Notes under the pieces: model-generated | Told to the model about the DNA's origin: nothing | The model's input: only the letters and a program-made list of their open reading frames with translations | Databases searched by the model: none | Position numbers and translations under genes: made by a program | Assembly (NCBI GenBank): GCA_002914805.1 | Contig: JXTB01000184.1 | Span: 444,380 to 508,379, forward strand | Reading direction: 5' to 3' | DNA: 64,000 nucleotides | From: Parasponia andersonii | Lineage: Eukaryota; Streptophyta; Magnoliopsida; Rosales; Cannabaceae | In this document: piece after piece, positions 22,501-34,109 of the stretch | How the letters are laid out: each line of letters opens with the position of its first letter | Numbering within the stretch: the stretch's first letter is position 1

Positions 22501-25500
22501 CACTAAATCCAGAAACTCCCGAAAGAATGAGTGCACAAGTTAAGAAAAGGCATCATTCCTTCTCCAGCAGCAAGCATAACCGGTAGATTACTTTGTTAGT
22601 ATCAAATAATGTGTTACAACTTACAACTAGAGTGCAGCAGGACCAGTAAATCGTTACTTAGGAGAAGAGAGTTTGAAATCACAGATAACATAGACATTCC
22701 TTAACTTACCCTCATTTCAGCAGGAGTGAACATGTAACGAAGAATGACAGTAGCTGGAATAGACAACTTCGCGTCATCACGGCCACCTATGTCACATACA
22801 GAAAATTTGATGTGTTGATGGTTTGGTGAAACGTAAGGAAAACAATGCATACTTTGAGATCGGAACACTAAACAAAGCTGAAATTAGAAAATGTCTCCAA
22901 GAATAGAAGACGAGAACACGAGAAAAATTCTGAAAGAGTCATACACAAATATACAACTCAGATTGAAGAAACGAATTGCCACCAACTCTGATAGAATCCG
23001 ATATCATCATCAATTTCTTGATAAGTATAAATCGTCATCAATTAGGGATACCAGGCAATTTAAATGACTCCAGCCATTTTCATAAGAGCAATACACCATT
23101 CGACAAAGGGATACCAATTCTCATGCACATTTCCAATTGGTTTGGATCAATAGATTTGACTCCAGAACAATATTAACTAACATAATAAGCTACATTCAAC
23201 AAGATTAAATTAAGAAGAAAAACAGAGTGAAAAAGTGAAGGAACGAGCAATATCAGGTCACTGAACTACTCAATACAGCATTTAAGAGAGTAACATAAGA
23301 ACCCACCCCATCCAAGCATCTTATCTTCCACCTTCTTAAGTTTCTTTTTCTTTTTGTTGTCTACTTTCTTGGAAATAAATGCATCCCCTGCGTTAAATAA
23401 TGGAAACTCATTAATGGCTCACTGTATTGTAAGTTCCCATAAGCACAACAAAACTAGTCATTTAAAGACATCAAAAAGAAGGAACCTTGTTAGTATAGTA
23501 TTAATAACTGTTTATTATTTACAGTACACTCATAAAAAATAGACAATAAAATAAAATCTAATGCAGGGTGCGAAATGAAGAAATAGCATGAGTGAAATCA
23601 ATTGCACCCTAATATAGTAATATAGTGACAAGAATCAGAGCAGCTACCTTTCTGCTCAAACTTAGCCTGGGTTACCGTCATAGGAATCTTGCCACGAGGA
23701 CGTAAAGGTGCTCCATCCAAAATTTGCAACGCTAGAGCAACTGAAGGTTCCTAAAGTACACACAAAAGAATGAATAAAAAGAAAAGCCTAAAAAAATTCA
23801 AACGCACATATGAAAGTTATTACCTTCAGATATGTAATGAGTGCATCTCCCTTCTTCCTTCCAGTCTCTTTGTCAACATACAGCTTTACACGAGGCTTCT
23901 TTGTTTCCGGGTCCTAAAGATTATTTTAATAAGCTTATTGAGATGGGCAAATTTGATTGTTCAAAAGAATAACAAACTTTGTTGGCCAAGTGTGTGAGGC
24001 ACAATAAGAACCTACAACATATTGGTTCTGTAAAAGAGAAACAAAGCCCCAACATCATTTCCATATATATTTTATTAAATCAAATGTCCTTTTTTATTTC
24101 GTGAAAAAAAAGGCAGATGAGGTTACTTCCCAGAGCCACCCTATTCGGTTGGACTCCCAAGGGGGACGTGGGGGCTTGAACCCTTGACCTCACCCTCCTT
24201 AAGTGAGAGAAGGCCTTAAGGTAGAGCGCCTTGCCACTTCGATCACCCTTGGCCCTTGGGAGTTAAATCAAATGTCCTTTCTTTTAGCATTTTATGCATA
24301 TAAATAGATATTTACGAAAATATATTTCTTTCTTCCACACAAGCTATGGACAAAAGCTAGAGACCACAGATTCTTAATTAATAGAGTACCGGAGAACAAA
24401 AGGCATTGAAACAACAAACATCATTTCCATATTGAACCAGAACTTCTAAAAATCTGACATTACAAAGAAAAAGTCAAATTGCCCATGATTTTCATATGCA
24501 GGACAAACATTTTGACAACATTGAAGTAAAAGATGACAACTAACTCGTTTAATTAAAGCAAACAAATTACCTCCTTTATTATCCCACACTTTGAGAATAC
24601 TTCTACCACCTGCAACGAACACCCATATTAGCATATTGCCACTAGTAGTATGCCCAGACAAGAAATATGAATGACGAAAGCTTACTTCATCAACCGTAAC
24701 GTCATCAGGCAACCCAGTCACATAGACATGAGTGTTGACTTTTAATTCAAACCAACTATCAGGAGGCTTATTGGCTTCCTGCAAAAGCAAATATGAAAAA
24801 GAAGACATAGACGGGAAGGATCTGATGAGTTCCGCAAAACATTGGTCATATTGTTCGATATTCATGCAAAGTAAAATGTTGATACTAAAAAGTAAATAAT
24901 AATAATAATAATAATAATACTGAAGTCATACATATATACAATAGTACAAGAAAAGAATCAGACCTTAGCAGCTTCCTTGTCCAATAATTTTCTCTTAGCA
25001 TTTTGCTTTCCTTGCTTTACTTCACTGTTAACATCAACTTTGTTTGTAGAGGAATCAGGTAGATTTACAGTTGCATTATCTTCTTCGCTTGCAGAAAGAT
25101 TAGAAGTATTGACAGTCGAAAAGACCTCCTCTTCTTTCAGGAAAGTCATGTCTGCTACCCCATATTCTCCACCTCTGCCAAATGTGCTATCCTGTTTCAT
25201 GTACATTCAATTGAAAATACATTCAAAACCAAACTTTCATGACTTGAGATAATAAAGAGACTGGCACAGGGGCAAAAAAGTTAGATTTCAATTAGCACAT
25301 TTAACCTTCAAAGCCATAATCACAAGTACCACTCATTATCTTGTCAGATAGGTTCTCAATGGTTTCACAGTATCAATATCATGTAATATACCCCACTACA
25401 AAAACATAACTAGTTGGATCCAAATAAGAGAAGAATCCTCAGAAATACAAAAACATAACTAGATGGATCCAAATACAACTAATAGAGTTCCAAATGAATA

Positions 25501-25948
25501 CAACTAACAGAGTTCCGAATGAAAGAGAGAGATGCTGGCCTTTGGCCTTTGATGAGTAGTGTGTTCTAAAGAGAGGCTGATGGATGCAAAGCGGCAACTG
25601 ACGACATATTTTCCAAAAAGCTAAAAGCCCACCAAAGTGTTGAGCACTAGTAAAGCTTACATGTTGCTGTTCCCAGAAAAAAGTTACCAAAAAGATAGAA
25701 AACAGCAGCCAGTAACAAGAAATTGACCAATGAGCCTTGAAGAACCATAATACGTCTACTACATGAGAAAGCTAGGAAGAGCTACAAACTGATTCAAAGT
25801 TTTATCCTTTACCATAATAGACAGATGCCTAAGTAAAAGATTTTCATGTGTCTCCTCATTGATAGACAAACTCTGACAACTATAACCAGTGCATTGTAAG
25901 CTGAAGTTTTTACCACATTAAGTAATGATGCCCTTAAAAGAAAAGGAG

Positions 25949-26006
<58 letters not shown>

Positions 26007-27796
26007 TAAACATACAGCACTAAAAGTAATGATTATTCTATCGATCTAGTAGGAGACCTTGGAGAAATCTCGAAAGGGAAGAATCATTGCATCATTAATA
26101 AGCAGGCACGAATATGATTTTAGTTAAATAACTTCTTAGATATTACTTACCTGACTCAATTCAACAAATTTCAAATAATGAAAGAAAAAAGAAAAAGAAC
26201 ACCTCTAAAGAATATAAGTATCCAAGCACAACCTGAGGAACCCACGCCCTAAGACCTCGATCCCACTTGTAGGTAGTCCCATCGTCATCAGTGAATTCTT
26301 CTTCACCCTCCGGTGGTGTCGAAGGTCTGTCATCGCCTTCCACCAGGGCTCCACCAAAACTGGTGGAAAGAGATCCATTTTCTGCCTCTGCCTCTGCCTC
26401 AGCTTCTCGAATCTCCTTCTGCCATTTCTCAAACTCGTCATCATTGGAGGGCACTGCATACCACATTACATGTAAGTTAAAAGTCATAGTCATGAAAATA
26501 CTAGGACCACTCCTACTAGGACCACTCCCTCCCAATATTCCTAAATAAAGCGGAAAAGACTCCACCCATACTAGAATCAGTGGCTCCTTGTTGCGATATG
26601 AATGCCATCAGTTCAGAGATAGAGGATAATGGTTGCCATTCACTCCTTCCTTCAGACCACACGAGTGTACTTGGAGTGAGATACCCGTTCAAGAAATGCT
26701 CTGTCCAGGCGAAGTTAGTAAGGAAAGGAGATGGTTCAATAGCTCATTAAACCAATTGAACATGATACAGATGGAACAATTGCTGAAATCGTGCTATTGA
26801 CTACTGGTAGAACTGAAATTCAAAATGGGCACCAATAAATTTCTTGAACTAAATATTAAACTTAAAGTAACAATATTGGAAGTTGTTATGCCAAAGAAAA
26901 AAAGACAGGATAGTCAATCTTTCAGGTTTTTATACTAATACTGAAATTCAGAAAACTGAACCATATTTCGAAGATGCAACAGTTTCTCATATTATGCAAA
27001 TTTTGTACCACATACAAAACTCACCAAGCAACTCTGAAGACACGTAGGGACCAACATGCTCTTGATTTTCACTGAGAATATACCATCCTATTTCAGCACT
27101 GGATTGAGAGTTCCCATCAACTATGTGTTCCACACCTAGAAAACCAAGTACAGGAGAACAAACATTTATATATATATAAATATATATGTATTCTTGTCTT
27201 CTAAAACTAAAAGCAATCATGTCCATGTAATATTAGAAAGAAAACAATGAAAATTTACATGCTTCTATAACTGCACATCACATAGAAAAAATAAAAATAA
27301 AAATAAAATGATAAAAAAGTATAGAAGGGAAGTCCATGAATGGAGTATGCCCTAAAAGCACAACGGGTAAAGAAATGGAACAGTATGCCCTAAAAGCACA
27401 ACGGGTAAAGAAATGGAACAAAACCCTAGAAACCCAATAAGTTTTGTTAGTTGTCGATTCATTTGACTGAGTGAATTAAGTTAATTAGTTTTGTAAGCAA
27501 AGAACCCAATTCATGGAACCCAATCCCCATTCGATAAAGTAATTATAAACCCTGAACCCCATTCTCAATTAATTATTTGATATTTGAACCAAACGATTCA
27601 AGCTAAACCTACCCATTTGAAAAACTAAGCTTTCAAAAAAAAAAAATCTTAATTAATCACATAAAATGTAATACAAACACGGGAAAAATAGGTATACGAA
27701 AATGAAAGTCTTCTTCTCCAGAAAAAATAAATGAAAATTGGACAAACCAGTGAGTTGTTGTTGTTGGTGGTCGTCGTCGTCGTTCTGCAACGACAT
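19525..27796 (-). CDS. ELF9: ELF9/Tat-SF1-like splicing factor (GYF-like, RRM, UHM)
   Basis: Nuclear RNA-binding protein related to human HTATSF1 and yeast Cus2, which act with the U2 snRNP. Arabidopsis ELF9 is a known plant relative, reported to control flowering through SOC1 transcript levels. Fourteen exons (minus): 27748-27796, 27025-27135, 26572-26700, 26233-26453, 24964-25191, 24686-24778, 24571-24609, 23824-23913, 23648-23750, 23307-23387, 22710-22786, 20942-21022, 19816-19907, 19525-19648. They join in frame to 505 residues with GT-AG junctions. N-terminal GYF-like domain: [15 protein letters not shown] then [12 protein letters not shown]. Next an acidic EAEAEAE segment and [16 protein letters not shown]1 starts [17 protein letters not shown]. 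The second RRM is a UHM, with the Arg-X-Phe signature in GRWFGGR, expected to bind ULM peptides such as those of SF3B1. It ends [10 protein letters not shown]. Start Met opens [15 protein letters not shown]. Introns hold several insertions, listed separately; no exon is damaged. Confidence 0.9.
20748..20836. repeat. 56-bp partial direct duplication in ELF9 intron 12
   Basis: GATGTCCAAGTTGAAGATCC at 20748 recurs as GATATCCAAGTTGAGGATCC at 20804, each followed by a related GGCAGGA block. It is a short diverged tandem duplication within the intron; the open frame over it has no domain. Confidence 0.55.
21590..21850. repeat. 97-bp tandem repeat, about 2.5 copies, in ELF9 intron 11
   Basis: Units starting ATTTTGTTCCAG at 21659 and 21756 are nearly identical and run through a shared block ATAGTTAAAGACTGCGTATT. 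A more diverged partial unit precedes them from about 21590. The array ends just before the TRIM insertion. Confidence 0.75.
21862..22126 (-). repeat. 3' LTR of the TRIM
   Basis: Plus strand begins TGTAACAGCCC and ends GGGATTTCACA, so the element-sense strand has TG...CA ends. The LTR holds an internal duplication with 104-bp spacing: CGCTAGCAGATATTGTCCGC at 21881 and CGCTAGTAGATACTGTCCGC at 21985. Each is followed by a related CTCACGG and AACGCGTCT block. Confidence 0.9.
22193..22457 (-). repeat. 5' LTR of the TRIM
   Basis: Same length and sequence as the partner LTR, including the internal 104-bp duplication. It is followed directly by the primer binding site on the element-sense strand. 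Confidence 0.9.
24093..24262 (-). mobile_element. tRNA-derived SINE, 170 bp, with 18-bp target duplication
   Basis: Flanked by a perfect 18-bp direct repeat TTAAATCAAATGTCCTTT at 24075-24092 and 24263-24280. On the minus strand the element carries a degenerate pol III A box (TGATCGAAGTGGC, near 24234-24246) and a good B box (GGTTCAAGCCC, 24172-24183), then a non-tRNA body and a T-rich 3' end. It lies in intron 7 of the ELF9-like gene, in gene orientation. It cannot fold as a true tRNA. Confidence 0.88.
25953..26004. repeat. 52-base poly(A) run in ELF9 intron 4
   Basis: Fifty-two consecutive A on the plus strand. On the gene strand this is a T run. No adjoining SINE or processed copy was recognised, so it may be slippage or an old retroposon tail. 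Confidence 0.9.
27344..27419. repeat. 38-bp perfect tandem duplication in ELF9 intron 1
   Basis: The unit starting AGTATGCCCTAAAAGCACAA at 27344 is repeated without a mismatch from 27382. Two copies only. Confidence 0.9.
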
Positions 27797-28123
27797 CGTG
27801 TCTGAGGTTTTAGTGCTCTCTGCTCTGCTTTCTTCTCCTTCTCCTTCGTCTTACTGAACTTTCAGTCACGACGAATACCCAAATAGAATGAGTAGAATAA
27901 TATGGAAGCTTTCGTGTATGTTTGGACACGAGGCGCTACTATACCCTCATACCCTCATTCCCATTACCCATTACCAACCCACCCGACCCATTAACCATTA
28001 CAACCCCATCCGACCCATTACCCATTTCGTTGTTCCCTTCACTTGTACGGTTTCTGCCCCCCCCAAATACAAACCCGAACGGCTCCGACTACCAGGGAGG
28101 GAGTGAGTGACTGAGTGAGAACG
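27797..28123. promoter_or_regulatory. shared head-to-head promoter region of ELF9 and the PPR relic
   Basis: Only 327 bp separate the two start codons, so a bidirectional promoter is likely. It contains degenerate CCCATTACC-type repeats at about 27950-28028 and a run of eight C near 28058. No clear TATA box in either direction. Confidence 0.5.
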
Positions 28124-29499
28124 ATGTGGAGGTCCTTTGTGGCGGCGAGAGCCTCTCTCTCTCCAGATGCTCATCACCTGAATTCTCTAAAACCCCACAC
28201 CCCCAATCACTTTCCTCTAAAACCCTCACCCATTTACCTCATTCTTCTCCTTCCTCAACGCCAGTCTTTCCCTCTAGATCCTCTCCTCACCAAAACCATA
28301 GACTCTTCTCCCAAGCCCCAAGTTTCGACCAACCTCTCTGATTCCGAGCCTCGTCTGTCTGAATCCCCCGATGCTAATGCCTCTGTTTCGCCAGAAGCAG
28401 ACCCATTTCCGGAGTCTTTCGCCCAAAATGGTGGTGCCCGGATGAACAATTTTGCTCCTTCGGATGGGATTGAACAAGGTTCAGTGAGTTTCCGCGAAAT
28501 TATAGTGCCCACTTGGACGTTTTCTGCCTCTGATGAACTTTACGAGCAATTTCCGGCGAGTACGGAAGAAAATGGTGATACCCAGATGGAGAAGAAAGAG
28601 CAAGTACATGCGACTAATGTGGAGCAGTTGGAGAATTTGTTACTTCTTCAGAGCAGCTCCGATGGGTCCTTAGAATCGGGTCTCGTTGCATTGGGTTTGA
28701 CTCTACATGAAGAATTTGTGGTAAGAATTTGAGTGAGAATCTGATTAGTGGTGGGCTTCGAAAGAGGGAGCCGAGTTTAGAGTTACTGCTAGTGTTGTTG
28801 ATGCACTTGTTAGGGCTGTTTGTAGCAGTCCTAGGAAGAAGGATGCGTACTCGTTGTGGGATTTGGTGAAGGAGATTGGTGAGAGGGGGGGAAAATGGCG
28901 TTTTGAGTGTGGAGAGTCTTAATGAATTGATTGCTTTGTTCTCTAAGTTGGGTAAAGCAGAGGCTGCTATGGAGGTTTTCGATAAGTTTGAAGATTTTGG
29001 CTGTGAACCAAATGCAGATACGTATTACTTCACGATTAATGCGCTTTGCAGGCGCTTATTCTTTGATTGGGCTTTGTCTGTTTCTGAGAAGATGGTCAAT
29101 GCAGAGATACTTCCTGATGCTGAGAAAGTTGGTAAGATCGTATCCTGGTTTTGTAAAGGTAAAAAGGCTAAAGAAGCTCATTTGATGTATACTTTGGCAA
29201 AGGAAAAAGAGCCTTATCCGCCTTACTCTTCGGTTAATTTTTTTTCCTGCTGGAATGGCAATGTTATGAAGATATGGAGATTGGGGAAGTTCAAAAGCAC
29301 ATTGGATTGGGTTGATTGCGTTTTCTATACATCTCGTCATTTTTCCATCAGAAAATGAAGCCTGCAACTTTCTTTTATCAAATGGGTTGGTTCTTTTGCT
29401 TGGAATTGTATGGGATAGCTCTGGACCCAAGCTACAGGTATTTTACCCTGAGCGAGCTTAGGGGTGGGTGGTTGTACTTGCAAGATACTTCTTGGATTT
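28124..29499 (+). pseudogene. PPR protein gene, frameshifted and 3'-truncated
   Basis: The first 600 bases encode a Ser/Pro-rich N-terminus with an organelle-targeting look (MWRSFVAARASLS). PPR-like coding follows: VVDALVRAVCSSPRKKDAYS, then LNELIALFSKLGKAEAAMEV, then EPNADTYYFTINALCRRLFF. It resembles mitochondrial PPR proteins of the Arabidopsis At3g02650 type, which bind organelle RNA. The frame is broken near 28720 (one base missing before LSENLIS), again near 28755, and again near 28885; similarity fades after 29240. The remaining repeats are missing, and a Ty3/gypsy LTR begins at 29500. No PPR sequence resumes beyond the element at 40610, so the 3' part was deleted or lost. The relic is non-functional unless the shifts are sequencing errors. 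Confidence 0.75.
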
Positions 29500-30145
29500 T
29501 GTTTACTGAAGTTTGGTCGACAATGAATTTAGGAAATTGTACGAGGTTTAGGAAATTGCAAAATTGGAAATTGCAAGAGGTGATTTTGTGCGTATAAAAA
29601 GTTTATTTATCAAAATAAGGAAAGAGATAATAATTTTATAATAGTTCAGTCCTAAAAATAAGATAAATTTATGTTTATTATTTTTTATTATTTTTTAGAG
29701 AATTATAAGAGTTGCGTTAAGTTTTAAAGTAAGAGTCGAGAGTACAGAGAGAATGTGTTTAGAAAGTAAAGAGTCTTCAAGTTCTCCAAAGAAAAAAATC
29801 CCCTACGGTAGCACTGATCTTTCCCTTATATAGGTGAGGGTAGTTCAATGTTTCCTAATTGTGAAAACGGGTAAGTGTGTAATCAAAAAATACAATTTGG
29901 GTAATAATATAACTGGATAATAACTTAAATGAAACGACTGGTCGATCTTCAAAGAGAAACAAAACTCTTTCTTTGTAGATTACCCGCTTGACGAAGTTTG
30001 ATCTAGTTTCCTTTTCATTCTGGTCTCACTTAACTCATTCGGAGGAGGTCGCACTTAACTTACTCATACGACCTGACACGTCCACTTAGTCGCTAATTTT
30101 TCTTTTTTGGCATTGACCAACATATAGATTTTAGACCGCATAACA
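29500..30145 (-). repeat. 3' LTR of the gypsy element
   Basis: Runs from TGTTTACTGAAG to CGCATAACA on the plus strand and aligns throughout with 39944-40609, with many substitutions and small gaps. It carries two copies of a unit of about 25 bp (GGAGGTCGCACTTAACTTAC type) where the partner has about four. Confidence 0.88.
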
Positions 30146-31215
30146 ATTACCCCCAACTTCATTAGTTCTTTAGGACAAAATGGAGCTTCATTCTCTGATA
30201 ATGCGACGTCATGACAGAATATTGATATTTTCGAAGAGTTACCAGTTCTCAAATCCCATCTTTTCAGAACCACACGTACCTTTTCCTGACAGACGCAACC
30301 ACATGTCACATTTTCTCAGAAGAATAGCAAAACTCGAGGAGACTTTTCCGTTTCTGAGCAGACACGATGATAGCAATGACATCAGTTGTTGTCTTAAATC
30401 GAGACGTTTCAAATTTTGAAAAGATACCGATTTAATTTCGGAAAATTAATACCGATTTAATTTCAGAAAATTAACTCCCGCGTGAACTTCAGCCTTTAGA
30501 TCTGAAAATTAAATGCCTTGATCTACGGCTGTGATTTGACGATGCTTGAGACATATATATCGAAAATCTGTCCGTCTCTTCTTCAAAACTTGAACCCTAT
30601 CTCCTCATTGTTCTCTCACTTCTGAAATCCGATGCGTCCATAAGGCAAATCTTCCCGGCATCTTTTTCTGTTTTGCAGCTCGCACAAATTCATCATCTTC
30701 TCCGATGAAATTATCACCACAATTCTTCAGACGACATCTGGGTCCTTCAGTCTTCGAAAAAAGGTTAGTATATATGCTCTCTCTCTCTCTCTCTTATTGT
30801 TCTTCGATTTTTCAAAAAACTCTCGTTTACAGATCTTATTTCTAGAAATAAGAACAAATCGTAGAGTCTAAATGCCTTTAACATAAATCCATCCTATATT
30901 CAGATGGACTGAAAAATGAGAATTTTTCAGAATCTCTCCAATAATTTATAGAATAAACTATTTTTAGATGATTGATAGACGAACCCATAGAAGAATTTTA
31001 GGATCTGAAACCTAAATTTTTGAAAACCATAATCAGTCGAGTGACGAATTACTGAAGAGTTGCTCGAACAGTTTTTTATGAATTCGTAGATCGATTAGAA
31101 AAAATTTGATGAGTAGCTTGTCGATGCAAGCTTAGGATGTGACCCCAAACTGCTCGCATATAGCGAAGATCTCTGATGCTCGCATAGGACTAAACCCATC
31201 CATATTTCTTTTCAG

Positions 31216-33320
31216 ATGTCTAGTAGTAAGGATTTTTGGGAAGGAAATGCATTCTCAGGAGAATATTCCAATACAAGCATTAGCTTTATAAACCTCGAAG
31301 ACTATCTTGAGCCAGAGCCTGAAGTAGAAATAACCAGAGTCAGGTAAAGTAGTCCTCACATAGGCGACCTTCCTCAAGACCAGTGGCCTCGGCATATCAG
31401 GGATGCCCCTGCATTCACAATGGGTTATCAATATGTAGAGGGAGATTGGTAATGTACCAATATAAAGACGAGTTGTTCAACAAACAAGCTCAGAAAGATC
31501 GTATACATTATAAAATCGACGTCTATCTTTGCCTTCCCACAGAGTTCAATTGACCACACACACCTCCTAACGGAATTGCCTCATTCTCAGAAGCAGTTCT
31601 CAGATGCGGTATCTACCTCCCACTTCATCCATACATAAAATCAGTCGTCAAAAATTATGGAGTCGTCCCTTTTTAACTAACCCCAAACACATATAGATAT
31701 ATGGTAGGTCTGTACATATTATACCATAAATTAGGTTTAGAAGCCCACACTCCTGAAGAGTTCGCTTGGTTCTACCAAGTGAAATCAAATCCATCAGATT
31801 TTGGCTTCTTCTATGCGAGCAAGTTGTCTAACCAAGCAATAAAAACTATCTACGGGGTCCGCAACAATATGGGAAAATGGAAAAATCTATTTTTCCACTT
31901 TGACCACGCAGAGAACGACTTCTTTCAGAACCCTGTAACTTTCAGCTTATTGCTTTTTCTACATAAATATATTATTCTGATCGCATTTGTATGTCATCGC
32001 AAATAATAGGGAACGACTAGGACTCTTCAAAGAACAGCTCGCAAGGATGTATAAAATAAACAACCTTCTGATCGAAGAATTTGATTGGAAGAGGCTTGGG
32101 ACGACCAAGAATTTAGTTACTTGCAGACTACTTCCAAGGGGAGCCGCCTTTCCAGATTCTGCTAACCGTCCAATCAAACCCTCGAGCTCGAAGAAAAAGC
32201 CAAGGAAACAGAAGGAAAAGGGGTGCCTCATCTTCCAAATCCAGGAAACAAAAAGCACCTACTACTCCTATAGCCTCGGAACCATCATCTTCAGAAGTTG
32301 CATCGCCACCAATTTCTCGGCAACAAGAAGGTAGTTATTTTTCTTTTCTTTTTGTCGCATTATACACTTCGCATGCTAACTAATCATATTTGTACAGAAA
32401 TAGCAATTGGCAGCAGACTGCGAGCACCGCCTTCATCTCTAGGGTCAATGGCAAAGTCCAAGACACCAGAGAGCACACCCCTTTCTTTGACGAAAGGGAA
32501 AGAGAAGGTTGACACTTCAAAGAAACGAAAAGTCGCCTTCGAGGATATCCCGATAAGCTCATCTCTTCCTCAACCTCAAAAAACTACGAGCCAACCTGAG
32601 CCATCCAAGGAGACGGCCACTTCTTCTGAGGGACCGAGCCAGGCCGATAAGGACGAGGAGCTTTTCACACTCCTTCGCCAACTGCCAGAAAAAGCTAAGG
32701 ATGGCTAGGAGAGGATGAAGCGACGACCAGCCAAGGTCGCCTTCAGTTCTGCAATGAGGATGTTAGCAAATATAAGCATCTTCTATCTTCACTCTTCAAT
32801 ACACTTTTCTGGTATTGATGTGTTATATTTTCAGACCGCTGCAGCTGCTGTCTTGATGCATGACTCGGTCCTTGAATGCATAGAAAAGGCCGAAAAAGTC
32901 GAAGAAATAACCCAATCACTTTAGGACTCGGAGAAGGCTCGTGAGGAAGAGAGAAAATCGTTTGAATTGGAGAATCAGCAGCTGCGCGAGGGTCTGGCCA
33001 AGGAAAAGCTCGAAAAGGAGAAGCTCGAGGAGAAAATTAAAGAACTTGAGAAGACTATCTCCGAGTATCCGGATATTCTGAAGGAGGCAACAATAGAGGC
33101 GGCTCACAAGGCTATAGAAAATTTCAAGGCCACTAAAGGCAAGGAGCTCGAAGAAAAATCTAGTGACATCGCCTCGTAGACCATAATATATAATATCTTC
33201 TGCGAGAATCCGGATTTCAATTTTTTCATCATTGGTGAAGATATAGTCGAGCTTATCCAGAGTTGGAAGGAAGCTGAAGTTGCCAAAACTGGAAACGGTG
33301 GAGCGAGCATATCTGCATAG
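31216..33320 (+). pseudogene. antisense extra ORF of the Tat-lineage element
   Basis: Runs opposite to gag-pol, between integrase and the 3' LTR, as in Grande, Ogre and related elements. Pieces in order: a start MSSSKDFWEGNAFSGEYSN at 31216. Then LGLEAHTPEEFAWFYQVKS with KWKNLFFHFD at 31701-31935, which looks like the 'putative gypsy type transposon' (Transposase_28) domain of plant retroelements. Then a Ser/Lys-rich linker, and a coiled coil rich in Lys and Glu near 32925-33175 (LREGLAKEKLEKEKLEEKIK), ending at 33320. Several in-frame stops occur; some may be introns, for example a GT...AG stretch near 32332-32398. Function in these elements is unknown. Confidence 0.65.
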
Positions 33321-34109
33321 TTTTTATATATATTTTTAAAGTTTCAGAACAATGCGGGCTTGGTCCCCTTTTTTTTGTAATACTTTACTCGCATACATGT
33401 GCGAGCTTTTATTAATGAATGCTTTCTTGTCAGACGTTTATTCCTGCAAAATAATTAAAACACTATATTGTAATATAAAGATACATAATTTAACCAAGTA
33501 GTCAATCACTAGATGATTGATCAGTACGCTATTACAATTCAAATCCAACTAACTTAAAACGGGTTTTAAGTGTTAGGATAGGTTAGGTCGCTTAAGAAAA
33601 CAACAACTATGAGTGATGCGAACTCAATACTGTTTTTCAAAAGTTCCATTGCAAAATGTAATATAGCAATATATCACATCGAACAATGAATGTTTTGCTT
33701 AGTTACTTTGTTGTTCAAGGAGAGAAATTGCGTAATAAGACATGCTATGGCATGAAACGAGGAGAAAATCCTAAGATTTTAAGAAATTTTAGAAATTCGG
33801 CGATCTAAAATTCCGACCCCTCTAAATGGACGTTTTGCATAGTCCCTTAGGAAGCAAGTAGGAGATAACATTCTGTCCACTGGCCCCTAAGTTTTATGGT
33901 GTTCGAAGACTGCCATAAGACTATAAAAGATGAGCCAAATTGAATAATCGAAGATAAGACATCCTTATTGATGACGACGAATGATGAATAATAAGAAGAC
34001 ATCTTTATTGATGAATGCAACGAATGACGAATAACGAATGATGAACAATGTATGATGAATACAAGTAGATATCTTTATTGAATAGCGACGAAGTTGTTCT
34101 GCATTCCAA

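Noticed and set aside
25439..25690. 83-residue open frame in ELF9 intron 4
   Set aside because: Intronic, with no similarity I recognise and no place in the family protein.
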